This document shows, in pieces, positions 50,001 to 60,600 of a stretch of DNA of 64,000 nucleotides. The stretch covers positions 558,001 to 622,000 of the forward strand of contig NZ_JACFPL010000001.1 of the NCBI RefSeq assembly GCF_016102005.1. The letters run 5' to 3'. Positions within the stretch are counted from its first letter, which is position 1. Each line of letters opens with the position of its first letter. The notes under the pieces were generated by a model. It did not search any database, was not told the origin of the DNA, and was given only the letters and a program-made list of their open reading frames with translations. Position numbers and translations under genes: made by a program. Source of the stretch: Bifidobacterium choladohabitans (lineage in GTDB: Bacteria > Actinomycetota > Actinomycetes > Actinomycetales > Bifidobacteriaceae).

Positions 50001-52574
50001 GGCGCCCCTAATGACAGTCCGACACCGACACGTGTCCAAGACCTGGACACCGGACAGCCTGATACCCGGTTCTATATCGCCATCAGCGCAGGCTACCAGC
50101 ACGTGCTGGCGCTGGATACGGATCATGACCTCTATGGATGGGGTTCCGGCACCGCCATCGGCTCCACCACAGATACCAATGTCAGTACGAGAGGATCCAC
50201 CGCGATCAGTTTCGGAGCCGATGCTGTCAACATCACCGCCTTCAGCGCAGGCGACGATGGATCGGAAGCCATAGATGACAGCGGAAGGATCTTTACCTGG
50301 GGCAAGGAGGGTTACGGCCAGCTGGGCAACGGTGTGAACGATAATACGGCATGGCAAACCAATCCGAAAGCCATCACACTGGCTCAGTCAATAAAGGCTT
50401 CCGCAGTGTCCACCTCCAGCCATCACCAGACGGCCATCGGGTCTGACGGATTGCTCTACACCTGGGGATACAGCTACTACAACCAGCTTGGACGAACCGG
50501 AGCGACCTCAGTGCCCGGCACCACACAGTCACCGCAGATCACCCTGATTAAGGTCATCTTCGGCACCATGGCCAGCAGCACCAAGCCGGCCACGAATCTG
50601 ACCCAGACAGGCAAAGACACCTGGGATACAAACCAGGATTGGACCTTTGTCACGCCCGCGTACCCCTACGGCCCCTCCAGCTTCACCATCACATGGACTA
50701 TTGCCGACGATACCGGAGACTCAAGGCAGACACAGCAGTTCGACTACACCTTCGATCGGACCAAGAAACGCATAACGCTTGACCCTGAGGGAGGCACTGG
50801 AGCTGCATGGACGAGCAAGGACATCGAGGAAGGCGAATTGGTACCCCGACAGACCGTGGCCAAAACGGACTTCCTGTTCGACGGGTGGTTCGTCAAAGCG
50901 GCTGACGGCAGTTCCAATGTGGCCTACGACTTCGGCAAGCCGGTCACAGACCCGTTGACCCTGGTCGCACACTGGACGCCTTCGACCCCAATGACCGTCG
51001 ACCCAACCGTCAGTCCGTCCACTGGCGGATACCAGGTCACCATCACTCCACCCTCACAGCGCAGCATCCGTTTCGCCCAGGTCAGTACAGGCAAAAACCA
51101 TTCCTTGGCTGTCGGCAGCGACGGGAATGCCTACGCCTGGGGAGACAACAGCAGGGGACAGCTCGGTAACGGCAGCAAGGACAGCAGCAAGACACCCGTC
51201 CAAGTGAAGAAGCCATCCGACGCAGGTACCGACTTCGCCTACATTCAGGTAAGCGCTGGATATGGATTCTCGCTGGCACTCGGCAGTGACGGCAACGCCT
51301 ACGCCTGGGGAGACAACAGCAGGGGACAGCTCGGTAACGGCAGCAAGGACAGCAGCAAGACGCCCGTCCAAGTGAAGAAGCCATCCGACGCAGGTACCGA
51401 CTTCGCATACACCCAGGTAAGTGCAGGAGGCTATCATTCCCTGGCCATCGGCAAGGATCATCAGGTCTACGCCTGGGGAGACAGGAGCAACGGCGGACAG
51501 GTGGGCGACGGCAACACGACCGGAAATGCCCCTGCTCCAGTAGCCGTCAACGCAAGCGCCACCAGTCCTGGATTCCAGGCCAGACAGGTCAGTGCGGGAT
51601 ATCAGCACTCTCTGATTATCGGCATAAGCGGGCAAACCTACGCCTGGGGATACGGCGACAGCGGTAGACTGGGCAACAATGCCAAATCCTCACAGGCCAC
51701 TCCTGTGTCGGTATCGTCACCCGTGCAATACGAGGACGGGTCAACGGGATTCTTCGCCACTCAGGTCAGCGCAGGAGGCTCGCACTCCCTGGCCATTGGC
51801 AGAGACGGCAAAGCCTACGCCTGGGGTGCGAATACCGATGGGCGACTGGGTACCGGAGACACCAATGATGCCGCAATACCAACCGCGGTGGCCGATCCCG
51901 ACGGAGGCAGCGATGGATTCAAACCCACCGAGATCAGCGCCGGAGGATGGTTCTGCGCAGGAATTGACGACAAAGGGCGAATCTACACCTGGGGCAACAA
52001 CGGTCAAAACGCCCTGGGCAATGTCTCCATCTCAGGATCCATCAGCACATCCCCCGTTTTGGTGAGCAAGGACGGTAGCACCATACAGATCAGTGCAGGC
52101 GAGCGCCAAGTCCTGGCCATCGACTCCGACGGCATGGCCTACGGTTGGGGTGACAATGGCGGCAAGCAGCTCGGCACCAATTTGGACAGCGACTCAGTCA
52201 AGGCGGCCACCTTGGTCTGCCCGCCGCAATTGACCATCAGCTCGGCCACAGTCGGCACGGATCCGCATACTGCATCGGTTCTTGAACTGACCCGGAGCAG
52301 CACAGCCGACACATGGGGATCATGGAATACCTGGACCTTCTATACCCCAGCCTTCAAGGCAGGCCAAACAACAGTCAATATCACCTGGGATGTGGGCCAA
52401 GGCAGCTCTCAGACTGAGAGCCTGCCCTTTACCTACAGGGATATTCTGCCCCTGACCGGCAGCCAGGGTCTGCTCGTCATACTGCTTGTAGGACTTTTCG
52501 TGACGGTGACAGTCCTGGCAGCGAGGCAACATTACCTGGAAACAGCCCATCAGACCCTAGCCAGCACTCACTGA
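47091..52574 (+). CDS. Sortase-anchored RCC1-repeat protein 1 (three cassettes)
   Basis: A 1827-residue cell-wall protein. It has a signal peptide (to about GASTGAYA), a Pro/Ser/Thr-rich stretch to about residue 115, then three cassettes, and LPLTG at 1786-1790 with a hydrophobic helix and tail. Each cassette consists of an InlB/Flg_new repeat (such as SGYLFDGWFLKGSDVAYDFG), the first strands of an IPT/TIG-like domain (TGGSKITLTPPKPR), exactly seven RCC1 blades (pattern VSAG..HSLA..SDG..YAWG....GQLG) and the second part of the IPT/TIG-like domain (KVTFGRTDV ... TPHHTYGTTKIRI). Blades lie near residues 221-583, 783-1143 and 1329-1703. ATG 47091 has GGAGGAAG upstream. Seven blades make one closed propeller, so 21 blades make three. 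A binding role at the surface is inferred; no ligand is evident. Confidence 0.9.
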   Translation: MGNAHGIRRLMTLTAMIGLALIGASTGAYATTGDTAPSPTTETPSPSPYSSVSPLLRTGGEAQAGAAAPTATPSPLASNNPSPFESIQPFSEKKTDKPIRNSSPRAKSPQTRDSSSYTLTFEPDGGSLTSGSPALSQTVTSGHLASPPTVAKSGYLFDGWFLKGSDVAYDFGKPVTSAQSLTAHWSSVNDAQWTTADVSGDDTGSSAITLVSPKPRGVRFAQVSTGHDHTLAVGSDGHVYAWGDNSRGELGDDTTINRNTPVRITENDAIKGKIFVSVSAGTTFSMALASDGTVYTWGNNDRGELGNGSTTDSSVPVKANLNATITAISAGYWHAMALSSDGTIYTWGDNQYGQLGNGHTGVNVNPSPAAVASPSGVTFTTISAGYDFQTALDSQGHAYAWGRNQGGQLSIGTMDGTSSGSNVYTPERILGDSTGAADSTVYTDIDAGYLHVLALSNTGNVNYWGYPLTKGNDANADSVHSFYPSQVSLPTGAAVPVSVSAGDYSSAVVDSEGSLYMFGSNSSGQLGDGTTKPKSTMTEVSLTGVTVAAFDVCRHSLAIGSDGLPYSWGEAKSGKLGQGSKGPQSGSQTKPAAVGPPQIDLAKVTFGRTDVAKTDTNSPISRTSAGDDTWSSNTPWTVTTPHHTYGTTKIRINDGQWSIGGAAQQGQSIGNYTFTPTAQKVTFDSDGGSSASDQFVTAGKQASPPTVTKAGFLFDGWFVKEADGSSNVAYDFSSPVTEPLNLKAHWSSSDMKWKTSDALHGDDTGGSKITLTPPKPRAVRFAQASAGRYHTLAVGSDGHVYAWGNQASGGLGNGKDSGTATTPVRITENDAIKGKIFIAVSAGDAYSMALASDGTVYTWGSNGKGQLGNGTTDNSNEPVKAQTDNAKITAISAGRAYAMALASDGTVYTWGDNTYGQLGIGNYDSHSTPTKVTALSNITAISAGFTSGTALDSQGHAWTWGQNDKGQLGNGAPNDSPTPTRVQDLDTGQPDTRFYIAISAGYQHVLALDTDHDLYGWGSGTAIGSTTDTNVSTRGSTAISFGADAVNITAFSAGDDGSEAIDDSGRIFTWGKEGYGQLGNGVNDNTAWQTNPKAITLAQSIKASAVSTSSHHQTAIGSDGLLYTWGYSYYNQLGRTGATSVPGTTQSPQITLIKVIFGTMASSTKPATNLTQTGKDTWDTNQDWTFVTPAYPYGPSSFTITWTIADDTGDSRQTQQFDYTFDRTKKRITLDPEGGTGAAWTSKDIEEGELVPRQTVAKTDFLFDGWFVKAADGSSNVAYDFGKPVTDPLTLVAHWTPSTPMTVDPTVSPSTGGYQVTITPPSQRSIRFAQVSTGKNHSLAVGSDGNAYAWGDNSRGQLGNGSKDSSKTPVQVKKPSDAGTDFAYIQVSAGYGFSLALGSDGNAYAWGDNSRGQLGNGSKDSSKTPVQVKKPSDAGTDFAYTQVSAGGYHSLAIGKDHQVYAWGDRSNGGQVGDGNTTGNAPAPVAVNASATSPGFQARQVSAGYQHSLIIGISGQTYAWGYGDSGRLGNNAKSSQATPVSVSSPVQYEDGSTGFFATQVSAGGSHSLAIGRDGKAYAWGANTDGRLGTGDTNDAAIPTAVADPDGGSDGFKPTEISAGGWFCAGIDDKGRIYTWGNNGQNALGNVSISGSISTSPVLVSKDGSTIQISAGERQVLAIDSDGMAYGWGDNGGKQLGTNLDSDSVKAATLVCPPQLTISSATVGTDPHTASVLELTRSSTADTWGSWNTWTFYTPAFKAGQTTVNITWDVGQGSSQTESLPFTYRDILPLTGSQGLLVILLVGLFVTVTVLAARQHYLETAHQTLASTH
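51128..51404 (+). repeat. Tandem duplicated RCC1 blade
   Basis: The first and second blades of cassette 3 are almost identical in DNA over about 110 nt (51128-51236 and 51296-51404), with a period of 168 nt (56 codons). Other blades of this gene differ much more, so this is a recent duplication or a gene-conversion event that keeps the frame. Confidence 0.8.
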
Positions 52575-52577
52575 TAC

Positions 52578-52636
52578 CTTATGGCCGATGGCATAGGAGT
52601 TGACCCGAGCCATCGGCCATAAGGGCAGGTTTTCTT
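52578..52636 (+). terminator. Terminator of RCC1 protein 1
   Basis: CTTATGGCCGATGG and CCATCGGCCATAAG form a perfect 14-bp stem over an 18-nt loop, followed by a T-rich stretch (GGCAGGTTTTCTT). It begins 3 nt after the stop codon. Confidence 0.75.
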
Positions 52637-52741
52637 GTAACTTCGTACTTGAAAACTCTTTATAATGATGATCCGCTAAACAGGATCCTTTCTGACCGCT
52701 ATCTACTCCTTTGAGGTGACAGACGGCCAGCTAATGCCTTA

Positions 52742-52771
52742 TTGATATAAGCGCAGGTGCTCTGCTAAACT
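52742..52771 (+). promoter_or_regulatory. Promoter candidate of RCC1 protein 2
   Basis: TTGATA (52742-52747) and TAAACT (52766-52771) are 18 nt apart. A start near 52779 would give a leader of about 80 nt with a small GCCTG/CAGGC hairpin. A perfect TATAAT also stands at 52661-52666 but without a good -35 at normal spacing. Confidence 0.4.
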
Positions 52772-52858
52772 ATTTAATGTAATGCCTGTTTCGCAGGCGG
52801 CACATTTTCAGCTTCAATCGGGGATTTTGGGCTGGTCTGTGCCTTGGAGGAGGAACTC

Positions 52859-55800
52859 ATGGGGAAGCAACAGCTTATTCGCGGCGTTTTCACGGTATTG
52901 ACCACGCTCGGCCTATGCGCTGTTGCTGGTTTGACCTGCGCTAACGCGGCTCAGGATTTTGCTCCCGCTTCCCAAGAACAAAGTTCATATGAGAATCGGG
53001 GGGGGGGGGGGGTCGAAGTTAAGTATACCTTATTATCCTAATAATGTTGAAGCTGGAACCGAAGATAAAACCACCCATTCGTTTCCGACATCATCTCCTA
53101 TCCCCTCACCATCCTCCTCGCAACTGAACTCATACTCGCCATTTCCATCATCCCCGACTCTATCGTCCCCTTCTCCTTTGAGTATGCGATCTGCTCCAGT
53201 CCCGCAAATCGAATCCAGCTACCAAGTATCGTTCAATACGGCAGGCGGTTCGCCTGGGCCTGAAACGCAAAACCCACAAAGCGGGCAAAATGCCAAACGC
53301 CCGGCTGACCCCACCCGTCAGGGCTTCGCCTTCGATGGCTGGTTCAACAATGATGTTGCCTATGACTTCAGCCAGCCCGTCACATCAAATCTGACTCTGA
53401 CAGCTCATTGGACACCAGTCAAGGGCATCTGGAGCATGAATCCAGACCACGGAAGCACCCAAGGAGGCACCGAGGTGACACTGACGCCTCCTCAGCCTCG
53501 AGGCATACGCTTCAGCCAGATCAGTGCAGGAGCATACCACAACCTGGCCTTGGCATCCGACGGAAGCACCTGGGCCTGGGGACTCAACGGCTCCGGGCAA
53601 CTAGGCAACGGTCAACACGCTACTGGGAATAAGAACATAAGCTATACGGACAATAGCGCCAGTAAGGCAACGCCTGTCAAGATCCAGTCACCAGCCAATA
53701 TACGTTTTACGAAAGTCTCCGCCGGCTTCTACCACTCCCTGGCCTTGGACAACGACGGTAACGCCTGGGCCTGGGGACTGAACGGAACAGGACAGCTGGG
53801 TATCGGCGTTGATCCCGGAACAAGCGCCACTAGCAATTTCAACAATACCGCAGACAAGGATCAGCCCACCAAGGTAGTCATGCCAACTGGAGTTCACTTC
53901 ACCCATATCAGCGCCGGAGGGGTAGAATCGCTGGCCCTGGACGATCAGGGCAGGGTCTGGGCCTGGGGACTCAACAATGCCGGTCAACTGGGAACAGGGG
54001 CGGGAGACAAGAACAATCCGGTACAGAACAAACCTGTTCAGATACGGATTCCCGACGACTCCCGAATAACTGCCATCAGCACCGGTTGGTTCCATTCCCT
54101 GGCCTTGGATGAACAGGGCAGGGTCTGGGCCTGGGGACTGAATGGATCAGGCCAAATCGGCAACGGAAAGAATGGCACCAGCTATATGGATGGGAGCGTC
54201 AACGCCCCCACTCCTACCCTTTCGCAGTTACCGAATACAGTCGTCATAAAGCAGATTAGTGCCGGAGCCTACTACTCCCTAGCAATCGACAACACAGGAC
54301 AGGCTTGGGCCTGGGGACTGAATAGTTCAGGCGCACTAGGCAACGGCGCTAAGGGCAGCAAAGGAATCTGGGATGCGGAAAGCACAAGTGCGGATACAAA
54401 CAAACCAGTTCAAGTTCAGTCACCAATCGGCACCAGGTTCGTGCAAATCAACGCCACCGCCTACCACACCACAGCCATTGACGAGGCAGGTCAAGCCTGG
54501 GCCTGGGGACTCAATGGCTCTGGCCAACTAGGCAACGGACAAAGCGGGAGCAACTATATCGACAATTCAGTCAGCGTCGCCAAGCCGAACAAGGTGGAGA
54601 TGCCCAACAACATCCATGCCGTCCAGATATGTGCTGGATACTCACACTCTATTGCTCTTGGCAGCGATGGGCAGACATACTCATGGGGGTACAATGCCTC
54701 TGGCCAATTAGGCAATGGAAATACGATTCAAGGCGGGATCTGGGATGATACCAGCGAGGAAGAGGACACTTCCCATCCAAACCCAGTGCTCTTCCCGGAA
54801 CCAGCACGTATCACCGGTGCCAAATTTGATGGGATACCCAGTACGACCATCCCATCCAGACAAGCCGATGGGACGTGGAGGATAACATCACCTGCCCACC
54901 CCGAGGGACTGGTGAAGCTGGATGTTGACTGGAGTATGGAGGGAACCCGCCCAACCGAGCAATTCGATTACCGCTACCTCTCTGCCACCAAGCACAAGGT
55001 CACCTTCATGACCAGCGAAGATTCATCCGCGCCTCCATCCCAGTGGGTTGACGATGGCGGGCAGGCAGTTCGCCCTGTTTCCGATCCCGTCCGAGCAGGC
55101 TGGCTATTTGACGGATGGTTTTTAAATGAGGTCGCATACGATTTCGCTGATCCTGTGGTCAGTGATATGACCTTGGCCGCGCATTGGACTAAGGGGGATG
55201 GATCATGGAGCACAGATCGCAAGCAAGGGGCAACAACTGGCGGTGACAATGTGATCTTGACACCTCCGGCTGCCCGAGGCATCAAGTTCAGCCAGGTCAG
55301 CGGCGGTGATGCCTTCTCCTTGGCCCTTGGCAGCGATGGAGCCTTGTACTCGTGGGGATCGAATGCTAAGGGCCAGCTTGGAATCGGCAGTGCTGGTTCA
55401 AAAGACAATTCCGCATTAAGAGACACGCCTACCAGAGTCGCAGCACCCCAGGTGGTACGTTTCATCGCCGTCAGCGCGGGAGGTTTGCATTCTCTGGCCT
55501 TGGACAGTTCTGGACAAGCCTGGGCTTGGGGGATGAACGGTTCGGGACAGCTAGGAGACGGCCGAAGCGGTTCGGGACAGCTAGGAGACGGCCGAAGCGG
55601 TTCGGGTACCACAGACGATTCAGTCAACAGTACCACTCCTGTAAAAGTCCAAATGCCAATGGGTGTCCGATTTACACGGATTGCCGCCGGCTACTATCAC
55701 TCCCTGGCCTTGGATGAACAGGGCGGGGTTTGGGCCTGGGGACTGGATGGTGCAGGTCAGCTAGGCGACGGACATCTGGGATCGGACCGAGATGACAATA

Positions 55801-56888
55801 CGGTCATTGCCAAGGTCCCAACTAAAGTGAAGTCACCCACCGGAGTCAAATTCACGCAAATCACCGCTGGAGCATACCACTCACTGGCATTGGATGACAC
55901 AGGCAAGGTCTGGACCTGGGGACTGAACGGAACGGGACAGTTGGGCAATGGCGAGAATGCCGGGGCTGTTGGTCTTAACTCAAAAAGCAAGAGCGTGCCG
56001 ACGCGCGTTTCAATGGATGGGAACACCCGAATCACCCAGCTCGCCGCAGGAGCCTACCACTCGCTGGCCTTGGACAACACAGGACAGGTCTGGGCCTGGG
56101 GGCTCAATAGCTCAGGTCAGCTGGGTATGGGCACGGGCGCTTCCTCCATATGGGACTATACCAAGGCAAGCTTGAGCAAACCCACAGCGGTCAAGCTGCC
56201 TTCCGATGTCACCGCAACCCGCATTGCATCTGGCTACTATCATTCCACTCTCGAAGGCACCGACGGGAAGTGGTACACCTGGGGACTGGACGCGTCAGGC
56301 CAATTAGGCGATGGGAGAAACAGCACCTCGTGGCGGGCTAACGATGTCATTACTACCAGCCCGTCATCTCCTCAGACTCTCGCCGGACACGCATTTAACA
56401 GACTGGAAGCAGGCGGATACCACACCGTGGGGATCGGCGAAGATGGCGAGCTGTACGCTTGGGGACAGAACAGCTCCGGTCAACTCGGCAACAAAAAGCA
56501 TGGCGACCCATCTATATGGGACGACCCTTCCACCTATATGAATACCCCCGTAAAGGCTATCTTCCCTGGCGAGCCCAAAGCTGAAAGCGTCACTTTCGGA
56601 CAGACCCCCAGCCCAGGCACTCCTACTGATCTTCACAATGGCACCTGGCTGGTCACCACTCCCTGGCACGCACCTGAAGAAGTCACTGTCACCATTGCAT
56701 GGACCCTGAATGGTTCCGCGGAACCGGACGACACCACTAACACTTACAAATACATACAGTTAGGGGTTCTTCCCCTGACTGGGCAGCAAGGCATCATGAC
56801 CGCTCTTCTAGTCGGACTCATGCTTGCTAGCAGCGGACTGGCCGCCAAACGACATCGCATGAGCCAAAAAGTCCACGGTATCATGTGA
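52859..56888 (+). CDS. Sortase-anchored RCC1-repeat protein 2, out of frame at a G15 tract
   Basis: Surface protein of about 1340 residues with two cassettes of InlB repeat, IPT/TIG part, seven RCC1 blades and IPT/TIG part, ending LPLTG (56769-56783), helix and tail. ATG 52859 with GGAGGAGG starts a clear signal peptide (GVFTVLTTLGLCAVAGLTCA). After 46 codons it enters 15 G (52998-53012). As written, translation stops at 53039-53041 after 60 residues. The main frame continues from 53013 (SKLSIPYYPNN) to 56888, and would be joined by 14, 11 or 17 G. The long frame open from 52959 has no ribosome binding site or signal peptide of its own. The gene is otherwise intact over 3.9 kb, so I read it as a phase-variable gene in the OFF state. 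Tract length errors in the assembly are possible. Confidence 0.85.
52998..53012 (+). repeat. Poly-G tract (15 G)
   Basis: This run of fifteen G lies inside the coding sequence just behind the signal peptide of RCC1 protein 2. Loss of one G or gain of two restores the frame. Slippage on such a run gives reversible ON/OFF switching. Confidence 0.9.
55539..55598 (+). repeat. 30-nt in-frame tandem repeat in RCC1 protein 2
   Basis: Two exact copies of a 30-nt unit (55539-55568, 55569-55598), with the first 8 nt of a third, add ten residues (GSGQLGDGRS) to the loop of blade 2 in cassette 2. The frame is kept. Confidence 0.9.
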
Positions 56889-56961
56889 ACCTGAAGGCGT
56901 CCCACTACCATTCTTGACGCGAGTAAGGAAAGTTGGGAGCACACTCAACAATCCCGACACA

Positions 56962-57000
56962 GGGTGGTCCCGCCAACCCCCAAGTACAACGGGACCACCC
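56962..57000. terminator. Stem-loop behind RCC1 protein 2
   Basis: GGGTGGTCCCG and CGGGACCACCC form a perfect 11-bp stem over a 17-nt loop, 73 nt after the stop. No T-run follows on either strand, so termination is possible but not certain. Confidence 0.45.
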
Positions 57001-57168
57001 CACTACCCCACTATGAATCTACCCTCTATGAATAAGGTCAAATCCCTCTTGAGCTCCATAATTTCACAGGCAGCAAAGGCAAGACTGACGCCTTGATCGC
57101 CATATCGGCCAAGAAGCTCAGGCGCCGACCAGTTCGCAGCGCCGGCAAGATTGTGCATTTAAGCCACA

Positions 57169-57525
57169 TCAGCGTGAATTGGCCTGGCTGGCCAACCGCT
57201 CGTGGTCGCGCTTGGCAGCGTCGGCCACCAGATGCAAATAGGCCTCGGCCAGATCAGGATCCAGCCCGTAATCATCAGCCTTGTCTCGCAAGGCAGCTAC
57301 TTGTGTGCTCTCCCGGTGCATATCTGCCGAGGCGAATCCTGCCTGGGCCTTGAGCAACCCAATGCGGTGGGTCACCCTGAACCGCTCGGCCAGCATGGCG
57401 ACAATGGCGGCATCGATGGTGTCCACATCGGCACGCAGTTCCTCCACCTGGCGGGCGGCCTGGGCCCGTGGACCCCCGCCCTGCGCCTGATCATCGATCA
57501 CTGTTTCCATTTTCGCATCGCTCAT
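57169..57525 (-). CDS. Chorismate mutase (AroQ type)
   Basis: Converts chorismate to prephenate for phenylalanine and tyrosine synthesis. The 118-residue all-helical protein has the AroQ pattern: first helix ELRADVDTIDAAIVAMLAER with the active-site Arg, then RVTHRIGLLKAQAG with Arg and Lys, the MHRESTQVAALRDKA segment, and the last helix EAYLHLVADAAKRDHERL. It lacks a signal peptide, so it is cytoplasmic. The first 25 residues are a variable Gln/Gly-rich extension and the true start may be later. It stands alone on the minus strand between two RCC1 genes, an ordinary metabolic gene within the surface-protein cluster. Confidence 0.88.
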   Translation of the reverse strand: MSDAKMETVIDDQAQGGGPRAQAARQVEELRADVDTIDAAIVAMLAERFRVTHRIGLLKAQAGFASADMHRESTQVAALRDKADDYGLDPDLAEAYLHLVADAAKRDHERLASQANSR

Positions 57526-57688
57526 AAGACACCAGTCTAATCAAGCACTCCAGGCGACTGCGCCATGCCCTGCCACCACTGTGACACTGGTGTTATTGTA
57601 ATGGATGGGATTATTGACTCTTGGGGAGAGTCTCGTTCGCCTACACCTGCCTAGGCAAGTGCCGGACGCATGGGGGAGGATGCCTCAC

Positions 57689-60600
57689 ATGAAGATGGTA
57701 CGTAGTCGTCGCGTCACAGTGCTCGTCAGTCTATGCTGCGTCCTGGTCGCCTGCAGCATGCTCGGCCTGCAGTTTGGCCAGGCAGCGCCGGAATCCAACG
57801 GGACCGCAGTCGCAACTCAGGGAACTGGAGCAATTGGTACTGGAGCCAATACTCCCGGACAGATTCCCTCGGTTTCCCCCGGTCCGTCATCATCGCCATC
57901 CGGCATTCCCACCCTGGCCAATGGCTCTCGTGCGACGGCAACAGGACAATCAGCGCCTGCTGCCAGCACATCGCCCACCTCGCCGTCCTCGCCTTCGCCC
58001 GGCACCGCAGGTTCCCCGGAGCCGACCTCAACCGCCTCTTCCCCATCGAATGCCACCAGCCACACGGTCACTTTCGACTACAACATGCAGTCCGTGGCTC
58101 CGACAACTTCGACTGTGGTCGATGGCGCCCAGGTTGCGCGCCCCAGTCCTGAACCCACCCGCCGAGGGTTCGTTCTCGAAGGTTGGTTCGCAGGCAAGGT
58201 CGCTTACGACTTCTCCGCTCCTGTGCACACAGACCTGACCCTGAAAGCCAAGTGGGCCCGGGCCGACCAGACCTGGACCATGCAGCCGCAGGAGGGACCA
58301 GAATCAGGAGGCACCGGAGTGACCCTTACCCCGCCCCCGCCCTCCGGTGTCCGTTTCAGCCAGGTCAGTGCAGGCATCCGGTTCTCACTGGCTTTGGGAT
58401 CAGATGGCAACGTCTACGCCTGGGGCTATAATGCTGGTGCTCAGCTGGGCGATGGCACTGTTGTCAACAAGTCAACGCCCATAAGGGTGCCCCGGCCCGA
58501 AGAAGTCCGCAATGACAAGGATTTTCGGTTCGTCAGCGTCAACGCTGGTCGGTTCTTCAGCATGGCCCTGGACAACCATGGCACCCTCTGGTCCTGGGGA
58601 TACAACTATCTGAAGACCTTGGGCAACCCTAATGTGGCTGACAGCGGCATGCATAACTATTCGGAATACCCGGTCAAGGTGATGCTGCCTGAAGGAGCGC
58701 CGGCCGGATTCACCTACAAGGCCGTCACCGGCAGTTACAATCACACCCTGGCCATAGGATCGGATGGCAACGTCTATGGCTGGGGAACCTGCAGTGAAGG
58801 AGAAACCGGCCGCCATAAGTGCGACGGCATATGCGACTCCACGCCCAGCCTCATCCAGGGATTCGATAAGAACCACAAAATCATAGCTGTACAGGCAGGA
58901 ATGAACTACTCAACAGCTCTCGACGACGCTGGCACGGTATGGTCATGGGGAAGCAACCTTTACCACCAGTTGGATCCATCCGCCGTCGCGGTCGTAGGAA
59001 ACTATACGCCGACCAAGATCCACGGCCTTGACAAGGTCCATGTGGTGGCCATCGCAGACGGCTTCGAAAACACCCTGGCCCTGGATGACCAGGGAAGGGT
59101 CTGGACCTGGGGGATGAACGAAAACGGCCAGATCGGCAACGGGTCAAGTGCAAGCAAGACCGAGGTGTTCAAAGACCCCGTCCAGGTCAGCTTCCCCCAG
59201 GGGACCAGAATCACCGCCATCGCTGGTGGCTGCCATTACGGTTCCAACCATGCCATAGCTCTGGATTCCAATGGCAATATCTGGACCTGGGGCGACAATA
59301 GCTACGGACAGATGGGCGACGGCAAAACCTCCGCAGCAGACAGCCCCCAGACCACTCCGGAACGCTTGGAGGATCCGAACCTTGCCGGCCGACACTGGAT
59401 CAGTATCGACGCTGGCGAGGATTTTAACCTGGCTATCTGCGACGACGGCCTGACCTACAGCTGGGGACGTGACGACGAGGGCCAGCTGGGTCAAGGCACT
59501 AGCGGTGATGCCGGCCATAGCCGACCCTCCGCGGTCGCCTTCCCCTGGCCGGCAAAACTGACCGGACTCCAATTCGACACTACGGATATCACCACCGGAA
59601 TGCAGGCGCAAAAGAACGGGACCTGGACGGCCACCACCCCGCCGCACGCCCCAGGGCTAGTGGATGTGGCCCTGACATGGACCTTGAACGATCAAGAACA
59701 GACCCTGGTCCACCTGCCCTTCCGCTACCTGGCGCGCGGGGTGACCGTAACCTTCCAGTCGCAAAGCGATTCACCAGCGCCTCCCAGCCAGAGTCTGGAA
59801 GCGGGAGAGCGGGCAATCCGCCCAAGTGCTGACCCGACCAAGGCCGGCTATCGCTTCGATGGCTGGTTCCTAGGCAAGACCGCCTACGACTTCTCCAAGC
59901 CAGTCACCAGTTCCATGACGCTCAAGGCCCACTGGAGCCCTGAGAATCAGAACTGGAGCATGACCCCGGACCATGGAACCGAGATGGGCGGGACGAAGGT
60001 CACCCTGACGCCGCCAGCCCTGCGGGGCATTCGCTTCAGCCAGGTCAGTGCCGGTTCCCACTGGTCCCTGGCCCTAGGGTCCGATGGGAAGGCCTACGCC
60101 TGGGGCAAGAACAACAGAGGCCAGCTGGGCAATGCGAACATCGCCAGGGGCGGCACCAGCACCATGCCGGTCCGAGTGGACATGCCCGAGAAAGCGGAAG
60201 CCAGCTTCGTCTTCACCCAGGTCAGCGCGGGCCGCGACTATGGCCTCGCTCTGGGATCCGATGGAAAGGTCTATGCCTGGGGCAACAACGATGTCGGCCA
60301 GCTGGGCGACTCCACCCTGAATGCCCAAAGCCGGCCCCACCTTGTACCCGGCCTGCCGGCCAAGATCCGGTCCATCAGTGCAGGCGGCGGACATGCCTTG
60401 GCTCTGGATTCCCAGGGACGAGTCTGGTCCTGGGGTGCCAACCAGTACGGGCAGCTGGGCCTGGATAACGCCGGTGGCGATACCGTCTCGCCAGACGGGC
60501 GAACCAGCCCTGCCATGGTGACCGGAATCCCGACGACCATAACGGCAATCAGCGCCGGAAGCCGGTATTCACTGGCCATGACCGTGGATGGACAAGTCTA

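Noticed and set aside
52959-53012. RCC1 protein 2 starting at the in-frame start near 52959
   Set aside because: No ribosome binding site and no signal peptide in that frame, whereas the frame from 52859 has both. The poly-G tract explains the shift.
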